From JAWXCE01 sp034440495 (GTDB lineage Bacteria; Pseudomonadota; Alphaproteobacteria; Rhizobiales; Rhodomicrobiaceae), in the NCBI GenBank assembly GCA_034440495.1, contig JAWXCE010000038.1:1-64000 (forward strand): a stretch of 64,000 nt of DNA. Reading direction: 5' to 3'. The translations under genes were made by a program, and so were the position numbers. Positions 51,311 to 60,985 of the stretch are shown in pieces (position 1 is the stretch's first letter; each line of letters starts with the position of its first letter). The notes below the pieces were generated by a model that searched no databases, was not told the origin of the DNA, and worked only from the letters and a program-made list of their open reading frames with translations.

Positions 51311-52135
51311 ATGAATTATCGCCACATCTATCACGCGGGGAATTTTGCCGATGTGCTCAAGCATATCGTGCTCACGCTTTGCTTCGACTATCTGAAAAAG
51401 AAGGACGGGCCGCTCTGCATTCTGGACGCCCACGCCGGCGCGGGAGTTTACGATCTGCATTCGGCTGAGGCGGCTAAAACGGGTGAGTGGGAGAGGGGCG
51501 TTGGCCGTCTGCATAGCGCGGCAGACGCTGCGACAGAGCTTGAAATCTATCTCGGTATGATCCGCCTATGGCTTGAGACCGGCAAATATCCGGGTTCGCC
51601 GCTGCTCATCGCCAGCGGTCTGCGCCCGCAGGACAGGCTCATCGCCAACGAACTGCACCCGCCAGCTTTCGAGGCGCTAATGGCGGCGACCGAACCGTTC
51701 GCCAATGTGCGCGCGACTAACAAGGACGCCTATGAGTGCATCCGCGCGCATACTCCGCCGCGTGAACGGCGCGGGCTTGTCCTGATCGATCCGCCATTTG
51801 AGAAAAAGGACGAGTTTGAAACTCTTTCCCGGCAAATGACGCAGTGGAAAAAGCGCTGGCCTGGCGGCGTCTATCTGTTGTGGTATCCGATCAAAGCGCA
51901 CCTTCCCGTTGAGGCGCTGAAAAGAGCGGCCGGCTCGCTGGGCCTTCCCCACACCTGGTTTGTCGAAGCGCTCATTCTGCCACGCAGCCAGCCCGATACG
52001 CTGAACGGATGCGGGCTGCTCGTGTTTAACGCGCCCTTCACCATTCCGGAAAAGGTGGCTGGCGTGCTGCCTTATCTGCGACAAGCTCTCGATCTTCACG
52101 CAACTGCATCCGGCTGGATTACACCGCCCGAGTAA
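51311..52135 (+). CDS. rlmJ: RlmJ, 23S rRNA A2030 N6-methyltransferase
   Basis: A 274-residue RlmJ (formerly YhiR/ComJ). The opening MNYRHIYHAGNFADVLKHIV is nearly invariant in the family. Motif I is LDAHAGAGVYDL, and the catalytic DPPF is in LIDPPFEKKDEF. The insert subdomain and the C-terminal GCGLLVFNAPF block are present. It methylates adenosine 2030 of 23S rRNA. A single gene with no obvious neighbours in an operon. Confidence 0.95.
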   Translation: MNYRHIYHAGNFADVLKHIVLTLCFDYLKKKDGPLCILDAHAGAGVYDLHSAEAAKTGEWERGVGRLHSAADAATELEIYLGMIRLWLETGKYPGSPLLIASGLRPQDRLIANELHPPAFEALMAATEPFANVRATNKDAYECIRAHTPPRERRGLVLIDPPFEKKDEFETLSRQMTQWKKRWPGGVYLLWYPIKAHLPVEALKRAAGSLGLPHTWFVEALILPRSQPDTLNGCGLLVFNAPFTIPEKVAGVLPYLRQALDLHATASGWITPPE

Positions 52136-52206
52136 ACGGGGCAGATTTAGCGCGCCTTGCAGTTAGCGGCCGTGCGCTGGAACGAGTTGAATGCTTGGCT
52201 CAGCGC

Positions 52207-53184
52207 CTACCAAATGGTTCCTTTGGATAGTTCCCACCGCCAGGCGTGCTCGACGATCACGCCTAACTCATCATAGCGCGGCACCCAGCCTAGCGCATTT
52301 CGGATGCTGTTGGAATCGGCCACCAAAATTGCCGGATCTCCTGCTCTGGAAGCCACATCCTCAACCGTGATCGCGCGCCCAGTTACCTCGCGCGCCACAT
52401 CGATGACCTGAGCGACGCTGTAGCCCTTGGCGTTGCCGAGGTTGTAGAAACCGCCTATATCGCCGACGCGCAAACGCTTGAGCGCCAGCCAGTGTGCGTC
52501 GCACAAATCATCCACATGCACGTAATCGCGCAGGCATGTGCCATCAGGTGTCGGATAGTTGCGCCCAAACACTTTGATGTCCGCGCGCCTTCCCGATGCC
52601 GCCTGCAAGACAAGGGGGATAAGATGCGTTTCGGGATTGTGACGCTCGCCAATTCGCCCGCATGGACTCGCCCCTGATGCGTTAAAATAGCGCAGCGCAT
52701 AAAAGGCGATGCCATAAGCGGCGGAGAAGTCCTGCAACACCAGTTCGACCATCCACTTGGTGCGGCCATAGGGGCTTAAGGGGCGGCAAGCCGCGTCCTC
52801 GCGAATTGCCTCTTCATGCGATCCATATACGGCGGCGGAAGACGAAAAAACCAGGTTGCGCAGCCCGCGCTCTACCATGACCTCCAGCAGCACAAAGCAT
52901 TTTGCCACATTGTTGGAGTAATATTTAGCTGGATGGGAGACGGACTCGCCAACCTCGATGAAGGAGGCGAACAGCATCACTGCGTCGATGTTATGGCGGC
53001 TGAAAACATCCCTCAGCGTTGCTGCGTCGCCATAATCACCGCGCTCTGTGACTCCGCCAAGGATCGCATCGGGAAATCCTTTGGAGAAATTATCGAGGAT
53101 GACGGGCGTTTCACCGTTTTCCAGCAGACATTTGACCATATGCGAGCCGACATAACCGCCGCCGCCGATAACCAGCACCGTCAT
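52207..53184 (-). CDS. galE: UDP-glucose 4-epimerase
   Basis: A 325-residue extended SDR epimerase. VIGGGGYVGSHMVKCL is the NAD-binding loop, VFSSSAAVYG holds the Ser/Thr region and PYGRTKWMVE the catalytic YxxxK. YFNASGASPCGRIGE, GTCLRDYVHVDDLC and GGFYNLGNAKGYSV are typical GalE blocks. It interconverts UDP-glucose and UDP-galactose and likely supplies the exopolysaccharide genes that follow. It is divergent from the glycosidase gene across about 260 bp with no other gene. Confidence 0.93.
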   Translation of the reverse strand: MTVLVIGGGGYVGSHMVKCLLENGETPVILDNFSKGFPDAILGGVTERGDYGDAATLRDVFSRHNIDAVMLFASFIEVGESVSHPAKYYSNNVAKCFVLLEVMVERGLRNLVFSSSAAVYGSHEEAIREDAACRPLSPYGRTKWMVELVLQDFSAAYGIAFYALRYFNASGASPCGRIGERHNPETHLIPLVLQAASGRRADIKVFGRNYPTPDGTCLRDYVHVDDLCDAHWLALKRLRVGDIGGFYNLGNAKGYSVAQVIDVAREVTGRAITVEDVASRAGDPAILVADSNSIRNALGWVPRYDELGVIVEHAWRWELSKGTIW

Positions 53185-53444
53185 TCTGCGATCCCTCTTA
53201 TTGCGATGTAAAATTTTCTGGACGCTATCACGCCACCTTTCCCGATTTATTAATCAAACCTTCAAATACGGCTTGGATCACGATATCTAGCCTAATCTGC
53301 AACACAGTATTCATGACGATATGCGGAAAATATGGGATTTCCCACTTTTTCACGATTTGTTTTGCGTTTCCCTGCAACTTAAAATGTTATTGAAAGAATT
53401 ATGCTGCAGTGCAACAAGGGTGGCTAAGCATACGGAGTGAAGTC

Positions 53445-54860
53445 GTGCGCTATTTAGCATTATCGTTTGTTTTAGCCTTCGCAGCTCTTGGCATCGAAAA
53501 AGCCTGGTCGCAGCCGACATTTGTCTGGGGCGTTAACGGACACCCATTTACCGCGTACCCCGGCGTAAGCCTGGATCAGCAAGTCAGCTATGTCGAAGAC
53601 CTTGGGATGAAATCCTACCGTGTTAATATTAGCGACCTTTCGTCGGTGCCCGCGCTCCTTGATCTTGTCAGAATCGCTAAAAAATCCGGCATCGAAATTT
53701 TGCCCGTTCTGACGCTAGGGCTCGACCTCGATAAGGAAGATGCGGTTAGTCTGCATCGCAAAGCCTACGAATTCTCGAAAGCTCTGGTGTCGATATTCAA
53801 AAACGACATACGCACATGGGAGCTTGGCAACGAGCTTGAAGTGTACGCAATCATCAAAGCCTGTGAAATGCAGGACAACGGCGTGCAATACAATTGCGCG
53901 TGGGGGCCGGCGGGCGGCGTTGGCGAACTTGAGTATTACGGGCCGAGATGGGCCAAAAGCAGCGCTGTGCTCAAGGGCCTTTCCGAAGGCGCCCGCGACG
54001 CCGATCCTACAGTGCGCCGCGCAATCGGCACCGCCGGATGGGGTCATGCTGGCGCTTTCACACGCATGAAGAATGACGGAATCGAATGGGATATTTCCGT
54101 CTGGCACATGTACGGCGAAGACCCTGAATGGGCTTTCAAAATTCTGGCTGAATATGGCAAGCCGATTTGGGTGACGGAGATCAATCATCCACAAGGCAGC
54201 CGCGACGGAGAGCAGGCACAGGCAGATGGGTTGCAAAAATGGATGCGCCGGTTGCTTGAACTCAGCGCACCCTACAAGGTCGAGGCGGCCCACATTTATG
54301 AGTTAATGGATGAGACTTACTGGGCGCCGGATTTCGAAGCCATCATGGGGCTTGTGAAACTCAACTCGAACGGCAGTGGTGGATGGATGCCGGGGGAGCC
54401 AAAAATTGCTTACGGGACTGTCAAGTCAATTGTTACGGGCCGCGCGCCAGCGGCCACGGCTTCTATCGACAGGAAATGCGATATAAAAGCTCACTCAGAC
54501 CGCGAGCGCAACATCCCCAACACCGTCGTCTATGGATATTGCCTGATATTGGGCCGGATCCCGGACACGGTCGGTATGCGTAGCTGGATAGCAAACATCA
54601 AAACTGGCCAGCCCGCAGTAGACATGCTTGCAGCTATGACAGATTCTGAGGAATTTCAAGAAAAACACAAGACGCTGACCATGAGGGACGCAGACTATGT
54701 CGGCTTTGTCTATCGTTTGCTTTTAGCGAGAGAGCCTGACACAAAAGGTTATGATGATTATGTTGCAGAGCTTGGAAAGGGAAAAATCAACCGCGGTGAG
54801 CTTGCCAGAAACTTACTTCAGTCGAGCGAGTTCAGGTTAAAGTATCCGGCGTTCTTCTGA
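53445..54860 (+). CDS. Secreted clan-A-like glycosidase with C-terminal DUF4214 domain
   Basis: A 471-residue protein. The GTG at 53445 has GGAG 8 nt upstream and opens a signal peptide ending near KAWSQ; a GTG at 53409 is an alternative. Residues 25-330 look like a TIM-barrel glycosidase. TWELGNELE would hold the acid/base Glu and IWVTEINHP the nucleophile Glu, the clan GH-A pattern. Residues about 360-471 hold two DUF4214-like repeats (VYGYCLILGRIPDTVG, FVYRLLLAREPDTKG). DUF4214 is often found in secreted or surface proteins. It probably trims or handles the polysaccharide made by the locus. Confidence 0.75.
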   Translation: MRYLALSFVLAFAALGIEKAWSQPTFVWGVNGHPFTAYPGVSLDQQVSYVEDLGMKSYRVNISDLSSVPALLDLVRIAKKSGIEILPVLTLGLDLDKEDAVSLHRKAYEFSKALVSIFKNDIRTWELGNELEVYAIIKACEMQDNGVQYNCAWGPAGGVGELEYYGPRWAKSSAVLKGLSEGARDADPTVRRAIGTAGWGHAGAFTRMKNDGIEWDISVWHMYGEDPEWAFKILAEYGKPIWVTEINHPQGSRDGEQAQADGLQKWMRRLLELSAPYKVEAAHIYELMDETYWAPDFEAIMGLVKLNSNGSGGWMPGEPKIAYGTVKSIVTGRAPAATASIDRKCDIKAHSDRERNIPNTVVYGYCLILGRIPDTVGMRSWIANIKTGQPAVDMLAAMTDSEEFQEKHKTLTMRDADYVGFVYRLLLAREPDTKGYDDYVAELGKGKINRGELARNLLQSSEFRLKYPAFF

Positions 54861-55085
54861 AATTAATGTTTTTGTGCCATTAAAAAGTCATAAATTGGCC
54901 AGAATTTACAACCTCTGCGAGGCAACGTCTAGATTGCAAGATATTTCATGAGCAGTTTAAGGTTTCTACATAATTTCACCAGAGCTTAGAATGTAAAGTC
55001 TATTGTGCTTAAGGCGGGCTGTGAGAAACATACGGCGAGGGGTTTTGTGACCGACAGATTTATCTTGCCTCAGTCTGCACAGAGA

Positions 55086-57002
55086 ATGGTAATGCCGAAA
55101 GAGCTAGGACGGTATTCGCAGGATCAGGACTACCTCGATCACAGCGATGTCCTGCGATTTCTGAAGAAATACGCGCTTACTATAGGTGTTTGTAGTGCGG
55201 CAGGCGCAGGCCTTGCCGTTGGGACTGTCATTACAACCCCCCCGACATTTACTGCGCGTGCACAGATTCTCATTGATCCCGCAGCGGCCCAGGCTATTCG
55301 TGATAAAACAGGCGCGCCTGAAAGCGGCGGGTTTGACCCGGCGAAGGTGGAAGGACAGATTGCCGTGCTGCGATCTGAGACGATCGCGCAAAGCGTTATT
55401 GCAAAACTCGATTTGACGAATTCTCCAGATTTCAAGGGGGACGCACCATCTCTGTTTGGACGAATGTCGAACGCAGCGCGCAGGTTTTTGCTTGGCGGCC
55501 CGGATGAAAGTTCCGAGAATTTGGCGGAGGCCGAGTTCATTCGCACTCGCGTCGCTGTTGCGCAGTTTCAAAACAATCTTGATATTCGCCGCGTAGGCTT
55601 GTCTTACGCTTTAGATATCGCTTACACGTCACGCAATCCCGATGCCGCCGCCAGTATCGCAAACGCTGTCGCGGATGTTTATGTTCAGGATCAGATAAAA
55701 ACCATGTCGGAGGCAGCCAGACAAAGTAGCGTCTGGTTGGAGCAACGTATTGACGAGCTGCGCAAGCAACTTAATGACTCGGCAAGGGAAGTGCAGCTTT
55801 TTCGTAGCGGCCAGAACTCGCCTGCTGCTGACCCGCGCAGTTTCATCCCACCACAAAACCCAGGCCCTGCCGACGGTAAACCGCAAGTCCCGACGTTTGG
55901 GACTAACTCAAGTGCGCCGCTGTCAAACCCGCAAGCATGGGTGACGCTCGCCGAGCTTGAGTCAAAAGCCCAGAATTACCGGAAAGTATACGAAACCTAT
56001 TTGCAAGCTTTCACGGAGACCGTACAGAAACAGTCATTTCAGGTTGCGAGCGCTCGCGTCATCACTGCTGCGACCCGACCGCTCACAAAGGGACAACCGA
56101 AGTCGAAGCTCATTTTCATTCTAGGCGTTATCATTGGCTCGCTGGTGGGCTTCGGCGTCGCTTTCATAAGACACGCCATGGACAACACCGTGCACTCGGC
56201 TAGGCAGGTTCGCGATAATTTGGGTTTGAACTGCCTGGCGATGGTGCCACGACTGATAAATACGGGATCGAACTTTCTCTCGAAGGGGCAGGATCTGCTT
56301 TCGACAGAATATACGTTCCGGGAGGTTGCCGCTGCGCCATTTTCGCCCTTTAGCGGCGCGCTTAAGATGGTGCGAACCGCCATCGTAAACGCCAGCAACA
56401 AAACGCCTGTGCGCGTCATTGGCATCACATCCGCCCTTCCCGGTGAAGGGAAAACAACTATTTCCGGAAATCTGGCTCTATTGTTCGCACTCGGTAAAAG
56501 CCGAGTTTTGCTGGTGGACGTCGATATTCATCATTCGACCATCAGCCATACATTTGCACCCAATGTGAAAGTGGGATTGATCGAAGTGCTAAACGGCGAT
56601 GTTGCTCTGAGCAAAACCATCGTGAGTGGTAAAGGACGTGGGCCGGACATCCTTCCATTGGTGACATCGGGATCATCGGCGTTTCCTTATGAACTCTTAA
56701 GCTCCGACAAAATGCGCGAGACTTTGATCACGCTCAAACAGACCTATGACTACATCATTCTCGACATGCCCCCGCTACGACCTATTGTTGATGGGCTGGC
56801 GATCAGTTCGCTACTGGACGGTATCATTCTGGTGGCGGAATGGGCGGAGACGCCGTTGAATTTACTAGAGGACGTAGTGGGCGGCCTGCACACGGCGCAG
56901 GCCGAAATACTGGGCGTCGTCCTCAGCAAGGTTGCCCCCTCAGCGGTTAACATCCCGCATAAGAAGCAGGTTAACTACAGTTATCAGCCTCAGCAGCAAT
57001 GA
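55086..57002 (+). CDS. Wzc/ExoP-like polysaccharide co-polymerase and tyrosine autokinase
   Basis: A 638-residue inner-membrane protein. A Wzz-type domain begins with a helix at about 30-55 and carries a long periplasmic coiled coil. The second helix is KLIFILGVIIGSLVGFGVAF. The cytosolic kinase domain has Walker A SALPGEGKTTISGNLA, Walker A' VLLVDVDIHHST and Walker B YDYIILDMPP. The tail is short with two tyrosines (NYSYQP), fewer than in classical Wzc. It controls chain length and export with the ExoF-like protein encoded on the opposite strand. ATG 55086 or 55092 is the likely start. Confidence 0.9.
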   Translation: MVMPKELGRYSQDQDYLDHSDVLRFLKKYALTIGVCSAAGAGLAVGTVITTPPTFTARAQILIDPAAAQAIRDKTGAPESGGFDPAKVEGQIAVLRSETIAQSVIAKLDLTNSPDFKGDAPSLFGRMSNAARRFLLGGPDESSENLAEAEFIRTRVAVAQFQNNLDIRRVGLSYALDIAYTSRNPDAAASIANAVADVYVQDQIKTMSEAARQSSVWLEQRIDELRKQLNDSAREVQLFRSGQNSPAADPRSFIPPQNPGPADGKPQVPTFGTNSSAPLSNPQAWVTLAELESKAQNYRKVYETYLQAFTETVQKQSFQVASARVITAATRPLTKGQPKSKLIFILGVIIGSLVGFGVAFIRHAMDNTVHSARQVRDNLGLNCLAMVPRLINTGSNFLSKGQDLLSTEYTFREVAAAPFSPFSGALKMVRTAIVNASNKTPVRVIGITSALPGEGKTTISGNLALLFALGKSRVLLVDVDIHHSTISHTFAPNVKVGLIEVLNGDVALSKTIVSGKGRGPDILPLVTSGSSAFPYELLSSDKMRETLITLKQTYDYIILDMPPLRPIVDGLAISSLLDGIILVAEWAETPLNLLEDVVGGLHTAQAEILGVVLSKVAPSAVNIPHKKQVNYSYQPQQQ

Positions 57003-57025
57003 ACCTGCCAAGCCGTTGCTTATTT

Positions 57026-58294
57026 TTAGTTTGATGGAGATTGTAGCAATTCTTCCACCCCATCCTCAGGCGGAGGTATGTAGACCTTGATCGTATCCCC
57101 CGGCTGCACTTGCAAACGCTCGGAAGCCTGCAACTCCTGAACAGCGCCGCTAACGTTCCGCACGATTGAAAACACCGGCTCCGGCGGCTTGCGCCGAGTG
57201 CCGCCCGCGACGGAAGGCGCTGAAATCTGCGCTTCGGACAACAGTTTGTCCGCGACACGGAACTTGCTGACTGTCAACTCCAGCTTTGCCTCTGTTTCCC
57301 GTAGTTCGACTGTAATCTCCGTCGCGCGTTTATTGCTGGTTTCCAGAATGGAAATTTCCGCGCGGCTGATTTCCTGTCTGGCTTTCAGTAGAAGCGTTTC
57401 AAGACGAAGGCGGTCGCCTTCCATCTGCGCCATAGTGCGCTCAAGTCCAAGCTGCCGCGGAGATCCAGACAGTCCTTTTTCAACGAGAGCGGTAACTGTA
57501 TCTAGCTCCTTCTGAACGGTTGTCCGTTCCTTTCTTTGAGCAATTACCTGAGCCTCCAGCGATCCAACTTCCTTGATAAGGAAGTCTTTAAGCCCGGCAA
57601 GGGCAGCAAGTTCCGTTTTCAGCGCTGTTCGGCGCGCGTTAAAAATTGATGTTTCCTGCTGAACAAGTTGAGTGACCGAGGCGTCAGATTTGCGCTTTTC
57701 GATCTCGCCCGGAAACAGGATGGTTTCGGCGTCTCCCATTTCAGCGATAAGGCGGGCCTTGCGCACAACCAGCGCCTGTAGCTCTGAATTAAGTTGCTGA
57801 ACGTCGCCGCGCTGCGAAATGACCTCGCGGCGCAGCCTGAGAACGCCTGTATCAGTCAACTTTGGCAGACCGCCTGCAATGCCCATAGCTTGCAAGACGG
57901 TAAGTCCTGGCCGATAAGGATATTCCCCGGGCTTGTCAACGTTCCCTACAATATAAATCGGGCGATACTCTGTAACCTCAATAGCTACGAACGGAGGCGC
58001 TGCAAGTCCGATGCTCTGGCTCATCTGGGTCGCGACCGCCGCCCCGAGCTCCACTGTCGTCATTCCGGAGGCCTGTATTGTGCCAATCAGGGGAATTGAA
58101 ATTTCGCCGCCAGCACCAAGAATGAATGCGCCATTGAGCGATTTCCACTCATAAATCTCGCCAATCGAAGTCCGGTACTCAAACACCTTGATGCTAATTT
58201 TATCAAGCGCGCCAAGGCGATAAACCTCCGCCGAGGCCTGGTTGTGAAAAGCGGTAAAAGCAATGCAAAAAAATGCAATACAATATGATTTCAT
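57026..58294 (-). CDS. ExoF-like polysaccharide export protein (Wza/PES superfamily)
   Basis: A 422-residue exported protein with a signal peptide ending about NQASA. YRLGALDKISIKVFEYRT and GEISIPLIGTIQASGMT form the polysaccharide export (PES) domain. YIVGNVDKPGEYPYRPGLTV is the SLBB repeat. A long coiled coil (about 200-330) and a short C-terminal SLBB-like part (VQPGDTIKVYIPPPEDG) follow, the ExoF architecture. There is no lipobox. ATG 58321 is an alternative start. It is convergent with the Wzc-like gene, its functional partner. Confidence 0.88.
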   Translation of the reverse strand: MKSYCIAFFCIAFTAFHNQASAEVYRLGALDKISIKVFEYRTSIGEIYEWKSLNGAFILGAGGEISIPLIGTIQASGMTTVELGAAVATQMSQSIGLAAPPFVAIEVTEYRPIYIVGNVDKPGEYPYRPGLTVLQAMGIAGGLPKLTDTGVLRLRREVISQRGDVQQLNSELQALVVRKARLIAEMGDAETILFPGEIEKRKSDASVTQLVQQETSIFNARRTALKTELAALAGLKDFLIKEVGSLEAQVIAQRKERTTVQKELDTVTALVEKGLSGSPRQLGLERTMAQMEGDRLRLETLLLKARQEISRAEISILETSNKRATEITVELRETEAKLELTVSKFRVADKLLSEAQISAPSVAGGTRRKPPEPVFSIVRNVSGAVQELQASERLQVQPGDTIKVYIPPPEDGVEELLQSPSN

Positions 58295-58353
58295 ATTTAG
58301 CTTAATATTTGAATACAACATTGATTGCGACCTTTTCCAACGCTTATATACCG

Positions 58354-59232
58354 TTATAACTTTAATATATACTCTGGTTCAATACGCCCAAAACACGCAT
58401 GGGAGAGCGCAATTATATTACCCTTGAGGCGCCCCCTACGGTCTAGATATGGTTCAGGCCATATGCTTTTTAAAAGATTTGCGGCCATGTTCCTGCACAT
58501 AAGTTCTAGGCCAAATCGCACAGGCATAGTTCCTTTGCGCATAAGATATATCGGGTTGCATACCTGTGAATAGCCGAATTTCACGCCGTTCACTCTTCCG
58601 GCCTTTTCAGCGAGGTGCACCCCAAGAAGAGAGCGAACACCGACTATCGCGCCAAACTTTCCGAGCTGACTGGTGAAATCAATATCCTCCTGCCAGCCGT
58701 AAAGGGCAAGACGCTCATCAAACCGCAAATCGCCAAGATTGGCCGTTCGGAGCGACATATTACAGCCATAGGCGCCGGGATGATGGGAAACCGAACCTGC
58801 CATTGGATCAGCCGCATTCTCGGCGGCGCGCAAAATCGCCAATCCTTCATCGAAGGAATATCCCCGCCCGTCCTGAGATCCGTCAGCCGCGAGCCTTCCG
58901 CCGATCACCTCCCAATTCGGATTTTGCTCAAATGCAATCTCAAGATTCTCCAGATATGTCCGGGCCGGCAAAAAATCATCGTCGAAAAATATGAGCACAT
59001 CTACTTTATTTCGCACTAAATCCATCGCGCGGTTCCGCTGCGCGCATAATCCTTTCGTACCGTAGGAGAAACTAAGCTTAAAATTTCGCGCCTGATATGG
59101 TTCAGTGTGACCGTCGTCCGGGGCGCTAACGATCACTTCATCTGGCGGCCGTGTCTGATCGTCGAGCAAACCCAACACTTTCGTAACAAGAGTTTTTCTA
59201 CTCAGGGTTGGAATAATCACAGCCAGCTTCAT
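58354..59232 (-). CDS. Family 2 glycosyltransferase
   Basis: A 292-residue GT-A glycosyltransferase. It opens KLAVIIPTLSRKTLVTKVL, with LLDDQTRPPDEVIVSAPDDG and the metal-binding acidic cluster LIFFDDDFLPA (DxD). GAYGCNMSLRTANLGDLRFDERL and YGWQEDIDFTSQLGKFG hold the ED acceptor-side motif. The sugar is unknown. The start overlaps the stop of a short upstream reading frame by ATGA. Part of the exopolysaccharide locus. Confidence 0.92.
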   Translation of the reverse strand: MKLAVIIPTLSRKTLVTKVLGLLDDQTRPPDEVIVSAPDDGHTEPYQARNFKLSFSYGTKGLCAQRNRAMDLVRNKVDVLIFFDDDFLPARTYLENLEIAFEQNPNWEVIGGRLAADGSQDGRGYSFDEGLAILRAAENAADPMAGSVSHHPGAYGCNMSLRTANLGDLRFDERLALYGWQEDIDFTSQLGKFGAIVGVRSLLGVHLAEKAGRVNGVKFGYSQVCNPIYLMRKGTMPVRFGLELMCRNMAANLLKSIWPEPYLDRRGRLKGNIIALSHACFGRIEPEYILKL

Positions 59233-59345
59233 CTGCGTTCTCCGTACACGAATTGTCTTAATGCAGTTGCGGGGCGGTGATACTTGTAGCCGTAACTCAA
59301 TAGCGGATATGGTTCAGGTGTATGCCTTTGGAACAGTTTCTGCAT
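59229..59345 (-). CDS. 38-residue reading frame, probable remnant of a larger gene
   Basis: An ATG at 59345 opens a short protein-like frame containing RHTPEPYPLLSYGYKYHRP and ending FVYGERR. Its stop overlaps the GT2 start (ATGA), as expected for a real upstream operon partner. The PEPY word and 13 identical bases (GATATGGTTCAGG) recur in the 3' part of the GT2 gene at about 58447. I take it as the surviving end of a lost polysaccharide gene; it could also be a real small protein. Confidence 0.35.
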   Translation of the reverse strand: MQKLFQRHTPEPYPLLSYGYKYHRPATALRQFVYGERR

Positions 59346-59575
59346 GTGTTACCAATTAACGGGATACGCTCGCCAGAATTCTAACCAAAAAAGCTTTCAA
59401 TGCAGTTTACCTAGCGTTGGAAACTTTCAGACATTGTCTTTCGGAAACTAAAAAACACAGCTTCGGGGTGCTCCGCAATGCATACAATGAACCGTAGCGC
59501 TCTTTTGACAGATGCCGCGACAACGTTACAAGAACACGACAGCTTACGTAGCCCGCCCCACTCCACCCAACCAAA

Positions 59576-60712
59576 ATGACCCAGAGCAACGTCGCCTTAG
59601 TGCACGATTGGTGCCCTTCCTTTCGCGGCGGCGAAAGGGTGCTTGCCGAACTGGCGCGAATGCACCCCGGGGCCATCGTGCACACCCTATTTGACTTTCT
59701 GCCACAGGATGTGAAAGCCCGCCATTTCCCCGGCGTAGAGTTTCAGGCCTCGGCGGCCAATAGCCTTCCCGGCGTAAAGCACTATTACCGGAGCATCTTT
59801 TTCGCCTGCCCATTTTTCATGGAGCAGTTCGATGTTACGGGATTCGATCTAGTCATCTCATCATCAGCAGCATTTGCGCGCGGCGTTATCACCCGTCCGG
59901 ATCAGCCGCATCTCTGTTACGTGCATAGCCCGGTGCGTTATGCCTGGGACGAGCAGTTCTCGTATCTTCAGCAGGGCAAGCTCGGCTACGGGCCAAAGGG
60001 GCTGCTGTTCCGCTATTTTCTGCATCAGTTGCGAACATGGGATGTTCGCACCGCGCATGGCCCCGACCTGATGGCGGCGAACTCGAACTTCGTCCGCCAG
60101 CGCATCAAGCGCATTTATGGCCGCGACGCGATCGTCATTTTTCCGCCGGTTGAGGTGGGCGAGTTCAAGCCTTCGCTGCATAAGGACGATTACTACATTA
60201 CCGCCTCGTTCCTGGCTCCCTATAAACGCACCGACCTTGTCATTCAGGCTTTCAGGGAGATGCCCTCTAAGCGGTTGCTGGTTGTAGGTGATGGGCAACA
60301 ATCGAAGGCGCTACGCAAGCTGGCTGGCGGGAATGTTACATTCACGGGGTTTCTATCCCAGGACGCTTACGTCAAGGCGGTATCGGAAGCGCGCGCGCTG
60401 GTTTTTGCAGGATGTGAGGATTTTGGAATTGCGCTGGCCGAGGCGCAGGCTGCTGGCACGCCCGTCATCGCCTTCAAACGAGGTGGGGCTAGCGATATTG
60501 TGACGCCGCTGGGCGCCGAAGCGGCTGCAACAGGCGTTCTCTTCACACGTCAGACAATTGAAAGCGTTAAGGACGCGGTGGAAGCGTTTGAGGCGAACAG
60601 TCAAAACATTACTGCCGAAGCCTGCGCCGAAAGCGCGCAGCGGTTTGCTCCACAACGCTTTCGCAATGAAATCGCCAATGCTGTCGATCAAGTTACAAGC
60701 ATGCATGTTTAA
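59576..60712 (+). CDS. Family 4 glycosyltransferase
   Basis: A 378-residue GT-B enzyme. It opens SNVALVHDWCPSFRGGERVL, with LVISSSAAFARGVITRPDQP and CYVHSPVRYAWDEQF, a block typical of WbaZ-like mannosyl/rhamnosyl transferases. YITASFLAPYKRTDLVIQAF and CEDFGIALAEAQAAGTPVIAF (the E-x7-E donor site as EDFGIALAE) follow. It probably adds a sugar to the repeat unit of the locus polysaccharide. It is divergent from the GT2 gene. Confidence 0.92.
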   Translation: MTQSNVALVHDWCPSFRGGERVLAELARMHPGAIVHTLFDFLPQDVKARHFPGVEFQASAANSLPGVKHYYRSIFFACPFFMEQFDVTGFDLVISSSAAFARGVITRPDQPHLCYVHSPVRYAWDEQFSYLQQGKLGYGPKGLLFRYFLHQLRTWDVRTAHGPDLMAANSNFVRQRIKRIYGRDAIVIFPPVEVGEFKPSLHKDDYYITASFLAPYKRTDLVIQAFREMPSKRLLVVGDGQQSKALRKLAGGNVTFTGFLSQDAYVKAVSEARALVFAGCEDFGIALAEAQAAGTPVIAFKRGGASDIVTPLGAEAAATGVLFTRQTIESVKDAVEAFEANSQNITAEACAESAQRFAPQRFRNEIANAVDQVTSMHV

Positions 60713-60985
60713 ACAGAATATAGACGTTTCTTACACTTGAGCCGTAAATCAGAAACATATCTCCTCATTTGATAAAAATTGGAAAGAACAACAAAACAAA
60801 CACCGAACCTACAGCGAACACTTTTTATATTTGAGCGTGCCGCCACCGCACTCTGGCGAGGTGGCCACACTTGCAAAAAATGCGGCGGTTTCAGGCTTCG
60901 CGCACTGGTGAATCAACGTCAGAGCTGCTAACGGCGACTTGTGACCAACCTGTCACCGCTTCGTTGCATATCGGGGATACTTTTG

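Noticed and set aside
60713..60985. Gene between the GT4 and the small secreted protein
   Set aside because: Only short frames without ribosome sites or protein-like pattern.
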